This document shows, piece by piece, positions 32,081-44,254 of a stretch of 64,000 nucleotides of DNA. This DNA is from Cristatella mucedo (taxonomy: Eukaryota; Bryozoa; Phylactolaemata; Cristatellidae), in NCBI GenBank assembly GCA_009760855.2, contig WPIO01000008.1, positions 2,951,001-3,015,000 of the forward strand, given 5' to 3'. Both the position numbers and the translations under genes were made by a program. Each line of letters starts with the position of its first letter. Within the stretch, counting starts at the first letter, position 1. The notes beneath the pieces were generated by a model. The model was not told the origin of the DNA. It did no database searches and saw only the letters and a program-made list of their open reading frames with translations.

Positions 32081-34990
32081 GCGCGACACTTCTTACGCGA
32101 CTCGACACTACCGCGTCGGCTTTAGATTTCGGCGGCGATGAAAAGCGCTACCCACGTATAATGAATCGGTCTTAATTTTAGATTCAGTTCATCGTTGCAC
32201 AGGAAACAACGAATGCGGTGCCTGTTCGCGGGGAACGTTTCTAGCAGTGTTTTTCGCCACGGCGCTAGCTCCCTTGGCCTGTCTCGAAGGAAAGCTGTTT
32301 GGTGGCAGCTACTGTTGCAGCTGCCGAGAGAGACATCTAAGATTGTAGTTGACTCCCTTGATCGTCTCAGTCTTGGTCTGCCTGCCTGTCGCCAGTCTAA
32401 CGAAACATTTGAAATGCGTTCTTCACAGCTTCCAGGTGCATTCTGGGCACTTGGAATTTTCGCCCAGGTATGGTTACCCGGATTTTCTGTCCACCGAGCC
32501 TGCTTGGCAGGAAAGAATGACAGTCTTGGCTATATGGCTAACCGTCGTCTTACGTTAGCCGGATATTCCACGACAGAAAAAACTGCCAAAGCGCGACAGC
32601 GTGCGTTAAGCGGCACGCCAGCTCAGCCGAGCGGGGTGGCTGGGGTTGCTGGGAACGGGAGCCGAGCGGCTAGGGCGCTGCTAGGATGCCAAAAGCAGAT
32701 GGATATAAGTACGGTCTCCAGCGTCGGAATGTCCGGTATCGCAGGTCATTTAAGAAGTTTAAGCGCCATTTCCTGTTTTTAGTATTTCGTTTTGTATCAG
32801 CGGGAGCGTTGCCGGCATTGCGAACTAAGTTTAATGTTGTAAAACGTGTAAAATGATTTCTATTCAAGTGAGGTGATGCCTTCTTCCATGGCACTCTCCT
32901 CCAACTGTTTGCCCTCGCCAGATATTGATCAAGAATGTTTCCCGGGTCGTCTGCAAGCTGGGATTGATCTTGAATGTCGCCCGCGCCGCCATTTTCTTCC
33001 TTCGCATCAGCGTTCCTCGCTTTTCCCTTTCTTCTTCCTCATCTTCTTTTTGCTCTAGTCTCTCCGTCTAGCGTTTTTTTCCTATTCAACGGAACCGGTG
33101 GCAGCCAAAAATGTGGTGTGCGCGAGAGCGTGCGCTGCTTAAAAAGAGCTCGTTGGAGCTGATCAGAGTTAAACGCGATGGCGACTTGCTCCTCAGACTT
33201 TCCACATTTATCTGCATTGCAGCTGAAATTCTACTTCTTTTCAAGATAAAAGCCCATTAAAATTCTCCGGAAATCTTGACGTATTCTAAAAGATATTGTA
33301 AAGATATGCCTATTATGAATAAATTAAAAATCTACGCACCACTACCCGCCTTTCTTCTCTTGCGCTTTGAATGCCGTCTCAGCTCTTATAGACTTATTAA
33401 GCTTATAATCTTCATTCTTATAGACTTATTAAGCTTGTAATTATTATTTATACAATAAGCTCGACTCTTCTAGGCTGTGAAATTAGGACTGCTGGCGCAG
33501 TCGTGTTTACCACAGATTGGCAACGCGCAAGCATTTCTTTTGTTGAGACAACGTTCCCGTTTACCTAAGCAGGAACGTGCACCGGCTAAGAGCCGACAGC
33601 CTTGAACTTTCTAGGGGCGAGCTGTGGCGACTATTGCACGGCAGCCGTTGTTGAACTCGTGCGGTGGCAGCGACCGGAGCTAGTACGGCTTCTGCCGCGT
33701 GGCTTCCGCTGACGACGATAGGTCACGCTAGTAGCGGACGCTGGAGAGAAAGCTTACTATTTTTCAGTGGAATGCCTGCATTTTCTGCCCTACGCCGTCC
33801 TGGTAATGCAGGCTAAAAGTGGAGCGCCTCTTCCCTTCAGCTCTATGTACGTCGCCGTCATTCAAGAGACAGGTACGGTGCTTGCATAAGCACCGCCGCA
33901 GTTCGCAGTCGCTGCTTCGGTCCGCGTGTCGACGCGTTGTGCAAAGTGCTGCACAAAACGTTGCGAAGTGTTGCAAGTGCGCGTTGCGAAGGTTGCAACA
34001 CTCCGCCGAGCTTGTTTCTCTTGCCAGCAGATACTAGTCGCCATTCGTAGGGTCTATGCGTGACAAAAAAGCTCTTTGGCGGCGACGACGGCAACGGCGG
34101 CGGCGGTGGTGGTGGTGACATTCGAGGGGAGGGAGGCGTCCTTTATTACTTCATTAGAGTCCAACGAGCGGGACAGCTAGCGGTGCATAGGTTTTAAGGC
34201 GAGAGTAACGTGAGGCCGGGGCGTCGCGCGTACCGCAGCGAATTCACAGTACGAATTAAGCAATTCGGATACCGCATTCGAGAAGGTGCTGCAAAAACCT
34301 TGCCGGTTCCCTGATCAGGTGAAAGAGGTTAAATCAGGTGGCCCTCTGAACAGCAGACGGAATCAGGTGGCCATCTGAACAGCAGACGGAATCAGGTGGC
34401 CATCTGAACAGCAGACGCGGAAGTGTCCGAGAGGAGCGAGTTTGCTTAGCTGACGCTAGGCTTCCGGTTGAGGTACTGTTCGCTCGCTACTCCTTTAAAG
34501 GTAAAAATGGGGTTGCTGGCTGAATTATTTTTAACCGAGGGAAAATTAATGAAAAACATATCCATTTATATTGCATATTGAGGCACTTCAACCTATTTTT
34601 CTATCTACGCCAACCTAATGCTACTTACCTGAGTTTGTGCTCAGAGTTAAATCGGTATCCGTTCTGCAGTCGCGTGCATCTATTTCTATTGGCCACTGCC
34701 TGTTGGGGAAATGTCGGATTGTAGAACTATTTCGGCGAGCTTCGAGTTTAACCGGCATCCTCCTAGGTGAGCCTAGACCTTCAATTCGAGGAATTCACGC
34801 CAATTCACGGGCCAGCCGTCACCTTTCGACCGTTTTGTACGCGGCACCGCCCCGGCGTCTCCAGCCAACCAGGTCCATACCCTGAAGCTCGAGAAATGCG
34901 CGAGAGAAACTAGGTGCGCGCGAACCAGACTCCAACAAACACGGGACACAAACTTGGACGCACCACTTGGGCTAGACGGTGCTAATCTAA
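32081..34990. other. Upstream region of the type I membrane protein gene; no exon defended
   Basis: Open frames at 32195-32782 and 34637-34885 show no recognisable domain. A phase-1 donor CTAG|GTGAGC at 34763-34772 could end an upstream exon of the gene at 35240, but its start is unclear. Direct repeats TCTTATAGACTTATTAAGCTT occur twice at 33385-33437. Confidence 0.35.
34329..34421. repeat. Three tandem 29-bp units
   Basis: The unit AATCAGGTGGCC(A/C)TCTG, then AACAGCAGACGG, is present three times in a row; the third has a CG insertion before the final GG. Confidence 0.9.
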
Positions 34991-35002
34991 TGACAGCTTT
35001 CT

Positions 35003-35233
<231 letters not shown>

Positions 35234-35239
35234 GTCCAG

Positions 35240-38200
35240 TTCGCGAGCCAATGCGAAACAGTTCAGGAGGCGGCGACCTTGTGAGGGGAGGAGGTTTCCC
35301 CGAAGTCGCCGACGCGTCGACCGCCGCGAGCCCGCCACTCGCCCGCCAGACGGGCTGCAACGGCAGTGGCGGCGGCAGCAGCGCAGAGGGCTCGACGTCG
35401 CTCGATGGCGCAGCAGCGTCGCCGGCTGCTTCCGCCTTACGGGAGCTGGCGTCTCCGTCCGCCGACCGCTTGTCCGCAGAGCCGGAATTCTACGCCGCCT
35501 CAATTAAGGCGAGCGACGAGCCGGCGGCGGCATCGCCGTCGACGACGGAGCGCTCGATCGTCCGCGTCTTGCCGCCGCCCTCCGATGGCGATGATGACGC
35601 CGCCGCGGCGTGGACGACGAGTACGACGTCGGGTACGAGTGCGGCGCGGGCGGCCGACCTCGTTTCGCCGCCGGCGGACGGCGACGTGCATCGGCTCGAG
35701 GCGAACGTAACGGACGGCGGCGAGCCGCTGCGAGGTGACTCCGGAGGCGCTCGCTCGCTCGCTCGTCAGGGCTCGTCTCGCGAACGCGCCTCTGGAGATC
35801 GCTTGCTCGCTACCTGCACGACGGGCTAACACTCCGAACGCGACGCCGCCGCCGCCACGCGAGCAGCGCCCCCTGGAGGCGCTGCTCGGCGGCCTAGGAG
35901 CGAGGCATCGAGACATCAAGCGGCGCTGTTCTTTTCCCGGCTCAAGCCGCTTAAAAAAGTGCAACGGTGGCGGTGTTGGCGATCTCGCGAGAGCGAGCGA
36001 GAGAACTCGCGAGCGCTCGAGCGTAGCAAGTGATAGTCGCGTTCCGGTGCTCGGAGAAGGCGCCCGTTTAGAGCGCATCCGACTTTTAAGTCGTGTAAAA
36101 CTGTGGAAAAAGTATAACTCAATGAAAAATCTTTATTTTTTATGGCGGAAATTGTTGGTACGGTCAGAGGCGCATTCTACTTAGATGGCGTATTTCCTTA
36201 GCTTATATGCTGATCAAAAATGGAGGCGGCCCCTCGCTCCTCGGCCCCGCTTAAACCTGGCGTCGGTAAACTTTCTCGGGCTGCACCTGAGATAGACGTA
36301 TTCATGAGAAATAAAATTACATCCATGCATTAAATGACTAGCCAAAATGGTGACTTTGAGAAGGCTCTGACTTGACAATAAAGAAAAGACGTCCAAGCCT
36401 ACATGTTCCTCGCAGCCTTTGCTTTTTCGGTTCGGTAATAATTAGCCGTATGCACAGCGCCCAAAGTTAACTAAATATCTTTCTAGGTACTTAACTCTGG
36501 AATTTTTATTCGCATGCCTATGCATTCTGACATTTGGCATGCTAGGACTAACCAATTGACACGCTTCCTTTTGAGACAACATAGCACTACTAATAATGAT
36601 AAGACATGTACATAGCGCCCACGAGAGCTAAATCTATTTCTAGGCACTTCACCTATGCTGTCAGTGAATCATGCCAATTGATTAGTGATTAAATGCATAA
36701 CGTCAACACGCATAAACACGCAAAGGGTAATTCATACTGACCCAGAAAATGTTGAGGGGTTCGTTAGGGTGCGTTCTTTAGCTTCTTTTAAATACCGTCA
36801 AGCCAGGCATGACGTCATGACGTTGGTCGGGAGTGAGCTCCAGGCTCTGGAAGCCTGCGAATAGGTTTCCAAAGAATTTGAGGTGTAGTTTTGACCTTAC
36901 ATTGACCTTACCTTATTGAGGAGGAACATTTTTTGAGGAACTTTACCTAGAAAGAGATTGCTATCTCTTATCTCCTAGCGCTATACGGGCGCTTAATAGA
37001 TATTCGGATTCATACCATTACGCTAAGTGTAATTTAAAAGGTAGATTCAATCTTGAAAAAGCTTGAAGTAAGCGCATTCAGCGCTCTGCAAGCCTCCTGC
37101 TACGTACTGTTCCTGGGGGCAGCGGAGTAGGCTGCTTGCGGGTTTGTCGGCCGTTTCCTCCTGGGCGGCCGATGGCGGAAGTTGCTTTGCTGTTGTCCGA
37201 CTTTCCTTCGACCTTTTCCCTCTCTTGCCGCGAATCGTTCGTTGGCTGTCGATTCGTCCTTGGAGCTGGCTGCTCGCGCATGCACACTTCGCAGAGCGGC
37301 TTAATCTGGCGGCTTAATCGCCTTAATCGGGCCATCAAAGCGCCATCGCGGTTGGCTATATCGTTCCTCGGGCTGCCCTGGGAGCAGCAACGCATCCGGC
37401 CGACCCGTCGGCCGGATGCGTAGGAGTTCTACAAGTGGATGTCGATAGAGATGGCCCTAGACAGAAGAATATGTTACGGCGGCATCGGAGGTCGAGCCAA
37501 CCATCTACGAACCGAACGGCTTCGCAGCGCCGACAACGCTCGGGGCGGCTTTGGGCACTCCGCGGGGGGGGGGGGGGGAGGAAGGGGGCGGGCGGCCGCA
37601 TTGTCGGGCACTCCGCTGGCGACTCGCTCGTAGCCGGCGCTAGGCGCTCGCTGCAGCACCTGGCGGCGGCGGCGGACCGATCGCGAGCGCTGCCTCGATC
37701 TTGCTGACGTTAGAAGCTCATCCCCGCCGCAGATCGAGAGCGGTCGGAGAGTGCCACCTGGCGGAGCAGCCACCGCCTCGAGGCTCGTGCGCCGCCGTCG
37801 TCCGCGGCGACGCTAGTCGTCGCTCTGCTGGAGATGCCGACGAGCGGCACGGAGCTGCAGCCATTTCCTGTGCAGCCAATGCTCGGACTGTACGACGCCG
37901 AGGTAGAGCTCGCGCAGGTCGCAACGCGAGAAATGCCCCGCCGTCTCCGGCGACCACGGCGGAAGTGACAATGTCTCGCGCGCAGAAGCGACGGCAATTT
38001 TTGCGATGTCGGCTGGGCACTCAGTGGTTAAGGTGTTCGCCTCGCACAATCTCAAGGCGAATGTATTTGATGACCGAGGTCGTGGGCTCGAGCCCCGCGA
38101 CGTATGTGAAGCGCCTGAATAGAGATTAGGTTCTCATCTAAGGCGCTATACGAATGAATACCGTTTTTTCTCTAATGACCGGCTTGCTTTGCTAGCAAAC

Positions 38201-41200
38201 GCACGGCTTCGGAAGAGCCGATATGTACGTGGAAAATTTGACCAGCGATTGCACTGGTTGAGATAAGCGATTTATAAGTCTGGGTTTACATCGGCGCGGT
38301 GATAATGGCCGGCATTCTTGTATTATCTTTCATAGTGCACAAAACAATTGTTCAAAATTGCTCATCGAAAATGAAATAGTCCAGTTTTTTTGCTGATGCA
38401 TGTTGAATTGGGTGTTTAATTGTTATTTTTTGCTGAATTTCACGACATCCTTACAATGCTCTGGCTGGCTTTTCTGGAGGGGCATGCACGAAACGCGTGC
38501 CTCTCCTCACTTAGCTCGCCTAACGCGATCCCGATTAACGCCAGCGAAAAGAGGTCGGGGAAGCGGAGGTCAGAGGTCGGAGATAGGAGCGCTTCTATTA
38601 TTGTGTCTGCTAGGTGAACTAATAAGTTTATGCGATTCCTATTCAGCCTATGCGAAGTGCCTTGAGAGAGATACAGTTAATTAACATTATTATATTGTAT
38701 TACATTTAATTAAATTTAATTTTATTACAGTTAATTAACATTATTATTATTTCTGCAGCTCTTAAATGTCAAAGTGCTCGAACTCAAATGTACCGTCGTA
38801 AGCGTAGCGAGCATGCTGACCTCGCCGCTGACCTAAGCGGGCTGTCAATTTTAAGCTCACTAGTTCCGTTCGGCCACCGAGGTGCGTTCGACTGGTGCGC
38901 TGTAGGCGCGAGACCCCAGAAACCCGTCGTCGTCGTCGTCATTGGTCGGGGTCGCATGCAGCTGCGGGCGAGGAGGTGCCTGCGGCAGCGCTGGGAGACG
39001 GCGCGTGCTTGCGCCGTCGCCACGCGGCGCTCACTTCCATCCGCCTTCATTCCGGCTAGGGAAATCTCGCCGCCGCTGGCCTGGACCTCAAGGCGGACGC
39101 GCCGATGGCTCGGGCGAGCCTGGTTTACGACGGCCAGTCCGTCGGCCCGGCCGCGCTGCTGCTGGGTGGCACGGCCGTTCCGTTCACTGACGGCATCGCG
39201 CACTTTGCGAACCTGGGGATTTCGCAGCCAGGATCAAACTACCGCATCAAGTTTGAAATACGAGGGCTCGGAAACGCCACCACGGCGGCCGCCGCCATGC
39301 TGCAAGTGACCGCGCCAAGGCCGCTGGTCATTGCAAAGTGGAGCCGCCTGGAAGCTGGCGGCCGCTTGGAGCTCGGCGCGTCGCACGTGAGCGCCAACGA
39401 CAGCTTCCAAGCTGTCGTGGTGATCCCGGCCCTGAATGCGGGCTTGGAAAACGCTTCAAATGCAATGACCGACTACGCAAAGGCAAGGAGAACTCGAAAA
39501 AGCAGCCAGCGTGATAGTTGCTACTCCGCCGAAATTTCCGACTACAATTCTAGCTGTGCTAATTTTTTTGCAGCGTCGCATAACTTGGTAGGCCGCGGGG
39601 TATCGTTTCCCGATACGAGCCACCGATATCGCGCTGTTGACAAGTATTCTCTCTTACCTCATGCGAGGTGAAGTAAACAGCGGCCGTTTCTGTCGTGTGA
39701 TAGGCTTACAATAATTTGCACGAGAACCATTCTTTCTCTCCTCTCTCTCACTCACTGTGTCTATCCTCCTCTCTCTACCTATTTGTATGTCTCTATGTAC
39801 AGTATTTAGAATATTTATACATATCTATTCGCAGCGCTGGTTTAGCCCAGTGGCCAAGGTCTTTAATGATGAATGTCTAGGTGAGTGCATTTGATGACAA
39901 AGGTCGCGGGCTCGAGCACTGTGGCACGTGAGCACATGTAAGTGGCATATATAAGTGCCTGAATCGCTCTCCAGTCTTCTCTCTGCGCTCTCTCTTCTTT
40001 CTATCGCTCCACGCTCGCGTATCTGTGGCAAATAGCAGTCGGACAGTGCGACTCGCTGTATTCCCTCCTTCGCCGAAGGCGTACGCTGGCTGGAAGGTCG
40101 CGCTCGGCCTTTTTGACACGGCGACCGGCGAGGATAACTTCTTCGGCGACGTCTGGCCACTCACGACAGTCGGCGAAGTCGCGGACGTTGACGAAAACGG
40201 CGTTGCCACGTTCGCAAGTGTCTCACTCGCAGCGCCGGGCCGCTACGTTTTGACCGCCACCGTCTTTCTCGGCCCCTGCGCCTCGGCCTGCAGCAGACGG
40301 GCCGTCGCCGAGCCGACCATCGTGGAGGTCAAGGACGGTAGGAATGTCGCCCGCGGGCTCGATAGTTATAAGTTTCGCAGTGGGCGCGTGTCTGGGCAAC
40401 CTCCGCGAGCCAGACTGCGCCTGCCGGCCAGCGGGTAAGCAAGCGAGTGCCACCATTTCTCCGCCGCGGCCGAAAACAGGAATCCCGAGCGACGAAGCGA
40501 ACGAATCGACGGTGCTCGCGACGGTCAGCTTCTACGCCAACAGCTCAGCAGACATAGGCGGCATGGAGAGCGCGTTCGCCGCGGCGGTGTACAACAGCTT
40601 GATCGAGCTGGCGCCTGCCTCGCGCGTCCGAAGCTTGAACGTGTCGCGAGGTGAGACGACGCGACGGCTGGCGGCGAGCAGCGCTCTCCCCAAGAGCGGT
40701 CACGGCCGACCGGCTGGCCAGTAACGGAGGTCTGTCAGATGCTGGTCTGCCAGCAGCGCCATTTTACCGACAGCCGGGCGCGCCATTTTAGCGACCGACG
40801 GCAGCGGTGGTATCGTCGCTGCGGTCGCGCTGGCATGCGGTGGCGGCGGAGGCCGTCCGTCCTGCGCCGACGTGGAAGCCCGACTGTCCGACGGTTCGGC
40901 GGCGGTGTCGGTGACCTGGGGGCGAGCGACGCTCGTCGGCACCGCCTCGCTGCTGCCCTCTGCCGGCGTCGGCGAAGAGGTCGCGACGACGACCGCCAGT
41001 AGTCGGCCGCCCGCCGCGCCGTCTGCCGTCGTTAGCGATCGGCGGACGCTGGGCAAGACGCTACCGCCGCCGCCGAGTGCACGCTCTCCGGCGGTCACCG
41101 CCGAGGCGTTGTCCATGGCCCGCGAGATGGTGAGCGCGACGATGGCTTCCGCTACCGCGAGCAGACAGATCGCTGCGCCGGGCTCCCACGAGCGCCGCTT

Positions 41201-44200
41201 TCCGATTTCGCTGCTCGCCAAAGCTACCGCTGCCGCTATATTTTGACCACGCTAAGCCGCGAGCTCTCTTGAGTGGCGTCTGCGTCCGCTGCCAGCGACG
41301 CCCGCCCGAGCCAGCCAGGATTGCCGCCGCGCGAGTAATGAGACGTTACGTCGTGCAGCCGGCGATGCAGCCGATTCGTCGGCTCGTGCTTCATGGAAGC
41401 GCCAATGGCGATTTTTCTCTAGTCGCGTAGTTTCTATAATTGCGTCGTCTGAGGGAGCCGGCATAGGCCGTAAAGGTAGCTTTAGTGGAGTCGTTGTGGC
41501 GATACTTGGTGGCGATCGCACGAATGAAGTGTGCCTTGGCCGGCGCTCGAACAGAGGTATCGCTCCGAGCCGTCGCTCATGCGCATGACGTAGTCGCACT
41601 GTAAAGTACGACGACGTGTCAGCGTCCATGCGACTTGGACGCCGTTCGTCGTCCGCATAGATAGGCTGGTATCCGTTCGCTTGCCATGTCTCCAGCAGCT
41701 TAGGCAAGTCATCGACGCGTAGCAGCCATCTTACCTCGAGGCCTCGTCTATCTTACCGCTCGGTCTTTCCACAGTCTGCGGCATTCCACGGCATTCATAG
41801 AGCCGCTCGTAAGCACGTGGTCACTGACTCTACCGCCTGCAGCATAACACCTAGAGGCCGCCGTCCGTTCTCGGCCGGCGGAGGATCAAGTGAAGTCCTG
41901 TTCAACTTTTAACTTCCGGTTTGACTTGATTTTCTGCCCTGACGGACGGGAGCGACGACAAGACGAGCAAGCAGAAGTGTCTTCGTGTGATCGTTTAGTC
42001 TTCAAGTGACCTCCGAATCCTCTGTTTGTGGGCGTAGCTCGTCGGACTAGCGACGAAAAACTGACGTACGGGCAGCGGACGGTGAAGACGCACTTGTACC
42101 GTCCATCACCAATGGCGGGCAGTAAACCGACGGATAGAATACGGACAGTAGACGGACGGACAGACGGTCAGACAGACGCAGACGCGGCTGTGCAGTGTGC
42201 TAGCTGATTTAACAGCCTCTTTTTGTATAGCGACAGAAGAGCCTTTACGGCTATCACCACCGCTTGCAATGGCGATAAAGGATCGCCCACCGCAGGATTC
42301 GAACCCACGACCTCGGGGCCGAGGTCGTGAAAAGCAACCACCTTACCTAGTGAGCCAATACCTCTTGCCGGGTGCAGCCTTGGATTTAACACGCCGGGCG
42401 GCACGTTTTCGCTTGCCCGTATTGCCGTGTGTCGTCACTTCCCCTCTCACGTCTTCTCTTCTCAGGCGGGCGTGGACGGTTCGCTGAGCGGCAGCTCAAT
42501 CCAAATCGTCGTACCGACGGTGGCGTTCGTGGTGCTAGCTGCGGCCGGCGTGGCCATAGTGAGGTCGATTAAGAAACGTCAACCAGGTAAGGTGCTCGCA
42601 TGTAGCGCCGTCTCAACTCACGTCGCCGCCGCTTGCGGGCGAGTCTCGAGAAGTCTCGCGAGGCTTCGAACTTAAGCGTTCGCAGTCACTCTCGCCAACA
42701 GCCAGCCTGGCGAGGCTCCGGCGCCGCGACCTCTTGTCGATCTTTTGTCGACCTCTGCCGCCCAAGGTTTTAAGCCCAGGGGTACGGCGGTGCTCGCTCT
42801 TCAGAAGACGAGAAGAGGTCGTCGTGGGTTCGAGCTTTGCAGTGGGCAATCCTTTATTGACCACTGCTAGCCAGGATGGTTTATTATACGCGCGCTTCGG
42901 GAGCTAATGCCATCGGTCCGGTGAGCGCCGGCGCAAGCGCCGGCCGGTGCGAAACCACTACTAACAGGGCCACGATAAACTGTCGCTTTCGGCGCCCAGT
43001 TGTGGCCGCTTGTGTTTTAACCGCACTGCGGCGCTGCATTGCACAGTCCACCGGTAGAGAGCCGGGGGACGAGTCGGTTACATGCCCGGTTACCCGCTTG
43101 CGAGTGGCCACACCTGAGTGGTCACAAAGTGCTGAAAGAGCTCGTGGACCTCTGCCCGAAATACAAATACAACGGAATAAAAAATAATAATAATACAACG
43201 AATACAACGGAAAAAGGTAAAAAGGAAGCAATGGAAGCAAAGGAAGAGGCCACGAAAAAAAGAGCGAAAGCGTGCGGCAATTATCAATCGCGCGAAAGAG
43301 CGGGTTGGAGCTGCGTCTGCTTTTAGTCTGCCGACTAAGCGATCGCTTTCTCACAGCGCTCCTTTCAGCAGCGCTTGGCGACCGCCGCCGGAGGTCGCCA
43401 AGCGCGTGCTTAAGCCGAGCCGGCGGCAAAGACGCAAAAGGCGGCCGGATTCGCTGACTGACTCGTCGTGCACGCAGCTCTTCACGATCCAGGTCTCGTG
43501 GGTTAGAGTGCTGCAGCGGACACATTTTTTTATGGCCGGCCGCGAGCTTCGGTGATAGCCGCCAATGCTCTTCTAACGCCGTTTAAATGAGGCCGCTGGG
43601 TCGGCTTACCCGAATCTTTAGCAACGGCGCTTGCTATGGGCCACCGCCCCTTCCGGTCTTCACGCTGGAGTAAGATGCTTGCTCTTCGCCACCCGGGTCG
43701 TGGATTCGAGTCCCGGCAGTGGTCGATTTTCCATTGACCACTGCTAGCGGTGGTCAATAGCCGTGAAGGTGAAGGTTCTTCTGCCGCTGTATTACGTAAA
43801 TGAGGTTGCTAACTCAGCTTTCTCTTGTTTTGAACCGGAATCGCTGTCAGTATCTCGCTTGCGCTGCGACCGAGCTCACTATTACCCGTTCGTCATTCAA
43901 CGCCCGCCCCAGGGCGGGATGTTGGATGGCGCGACAGCGGGCGACGGCGAGAAATCCGCAAGTCAGTTCTGCTTTACGTGTAATTCAGCAAAGGTTAACT
44001 GTGATGACAACGCAGCGCCGGCGACTCAGAGTGAACACAACGACGCCACCACTAGTGGCAGCGGCCAAGAAAGCGACGACGGAAGCGACGCCACCGTCAG
44101 ATCGACGAGTGAATTCAGTCACCGCCGCCGCGGCAGCAGCAGCGGCGGCAGCAGCAGCGGCGGCGCCAGCGTCGACTCCTCCGTCGGCCGCTCTACCTTG

Positions 44201-44254
44201 GCGTCGCCCGAGGCAAACCGGCTGCCGTCCGTTGCGAGAGGGACGCCCCGGTGA
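35240..44254 (+). CDS. Putative modular type I membrane protein with Ig-like repeats, eight exons, 5' partial
   Basis: Model: 35240-35734, 37733-37902, 39060-39667, 40039-40337, 40480-40650, 40792-41129, 42466-42586, 43851-44254 (about 870 residues). Every junction agrees in phase (1, 0, 2, 1, 1, 0, 1), which is the main support. Exon 1 is a Ser/Ala/Asp-rich stretch. Exons 2-3 join to ELQPFPVQPMLGLYDAEGNL.., then VPFTDGIAHFANLGIS, the QP..DA.GN/..F.DG.A.F..L.IS pattern of repeated Ig/Big-like ectodomains. Exon 4 holds a second such domain (DVDENGVATFASVSLAAPG). Exon 5 looks like a small membrane-proximal module. Exon 6 is a Pro/Ser/Thr stalk. Exon 7 has the only membrane helix (IQIVVPTVAFVVLAAAGVAIV), then basic RSIKKRQP, so the N-terminus is outside. 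Exon 8 is a Ser/Gly-rich cytoplasmic tail. No signal peptide was found, so exons are missing upstream. Exons 2-4 and 7 are the safest; 1, 6 and 8 are the least safe. Family not identified. Confidence 0.55.
36440..36995 (-). repeat. LINE-A 3' end fragments in an intron
   Basis: 36590-36900 is a minus-strand 3' end (ATAGCGCCCACGAGAGC.., ..GTCGGGAGTGAGCTCCAGGC..). A second tail lies at 36440-36500, and a plus-strand hairpin tail at 36945-36995 (CCTAGAAAGAGATTGC). Confidence 0.7.
37564..37578. repeat. Poly(G)15 run
   Basis: Fifteen consecutive G inside a CpG-rich intron; potential G-quadruplex former and an assembly-error hotspot. Confidence 0.95.
38005..38160 (+). repeat. SINE-B copy, plus strand, with tRNA head and LINE-like tail
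   Basis: TGGGCACTCAGTGGTTAAGG (A-box-like), GAGGTCGTGGGCTCGAGCCC (B-box-like), then GAAGCGCCTGAATAGAGATTA, GGTTCTCATCTAAGGCGCTA and GAATGAATA. This is the best copy for seeing a tRNA-like head joined to the LINE 3' hairpin. Confidence 0.8.
38640..38750 (+). repeat. Degraded hairpin tail with AT-rich simple repeat
   Basis: GAAGTGCCTTGAGAGAGATACAG, then a direct repeat of CAGTTAATTAACATTATTAT. Confidence 0.5.
39834..39967 (+). repeat. SINE-B copy, plus strand, truncated tail
   Basis: GGTTTAGCCCAGTGGCCAAGG, then GACAAAGGTCGCGGGCTCGAG, ending TAAGTGCCTGAATCGC. It lies just upstream of the pyrimidine tract of the exon at 40039. Confidence 0.7.
42199..42363 (-). repeat. SINE-A copy, minus strand, well preserved
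   Basis: Nearly identical to 6631-6805, including the perfect B box (GGATTCGAACC on the plus strand at about 42295-42305). It lies in the intron before the transmembrane exon. Confidence 0.85.
42466..42586 (+). CDS. Transmembrane exon of the modular membrane protein
   Basis: Acceptor TCTCTTCTCAG, donor CCAG|GTAAGG. It encodes an extracellular GVDGSLSGSS linker, a helix of about 21 residues and a basic stop-transfer sequence. This is the clearest single-exon evidence for a type I topology. Confidence 0.65.
42788..42875 (+). repeat. SINE-A fragment, plus strand
   Basis: GGTCGTCGTGGGTTCGAGC.., then GGGCAATCCTTTATTGACCACTGC in pieces, the SINE-A B box and proximal body. Confidence 0.65.
43651..43822 (+). 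repeat. SINE-A copy, plus strand, abutting the last coding exon
   Basis: B-box-like GGATTCGAGTCCC, body CCATTGACCACTGCTAGCGG.., 3' end GAGGTTGCTAACTCAGC corresponding to GAGGCTGTTAAATCAGC. The acceptor used at 43849-43850 lies 27 bp further on. Confidence 0.7.

Noticed and set aside
32195-32782. 195-codon plus-strand frame, possible signal peptide near 32415
   Set aside because: The hydrophobic stretch is weak and no phase-matching exon could be joined to it.
39483-39488. A second GC donor (AAAG|GCAAGG) at the end of the Ig-like exon
   Set aside because: It would leave phase 0, which does not match the next exon (needs phase 2). The GT donor at 39668 fits in phase and consensus.
40700-41221. 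173-codon minus-strand frame starting like a type II membrane protein
   Set aside because: It overlaps the phase-consistent plus-strand stalk exon. In this CpG-rich composition both strands stay open, and no minus-strand exons join to it.
41252-41712. Overlapping minus-strand frames of 151 and 76 codons
   Set aside because: Neither shows a family signature or a clear donor/acceptor pair; left as unexplained GC-rich intron.
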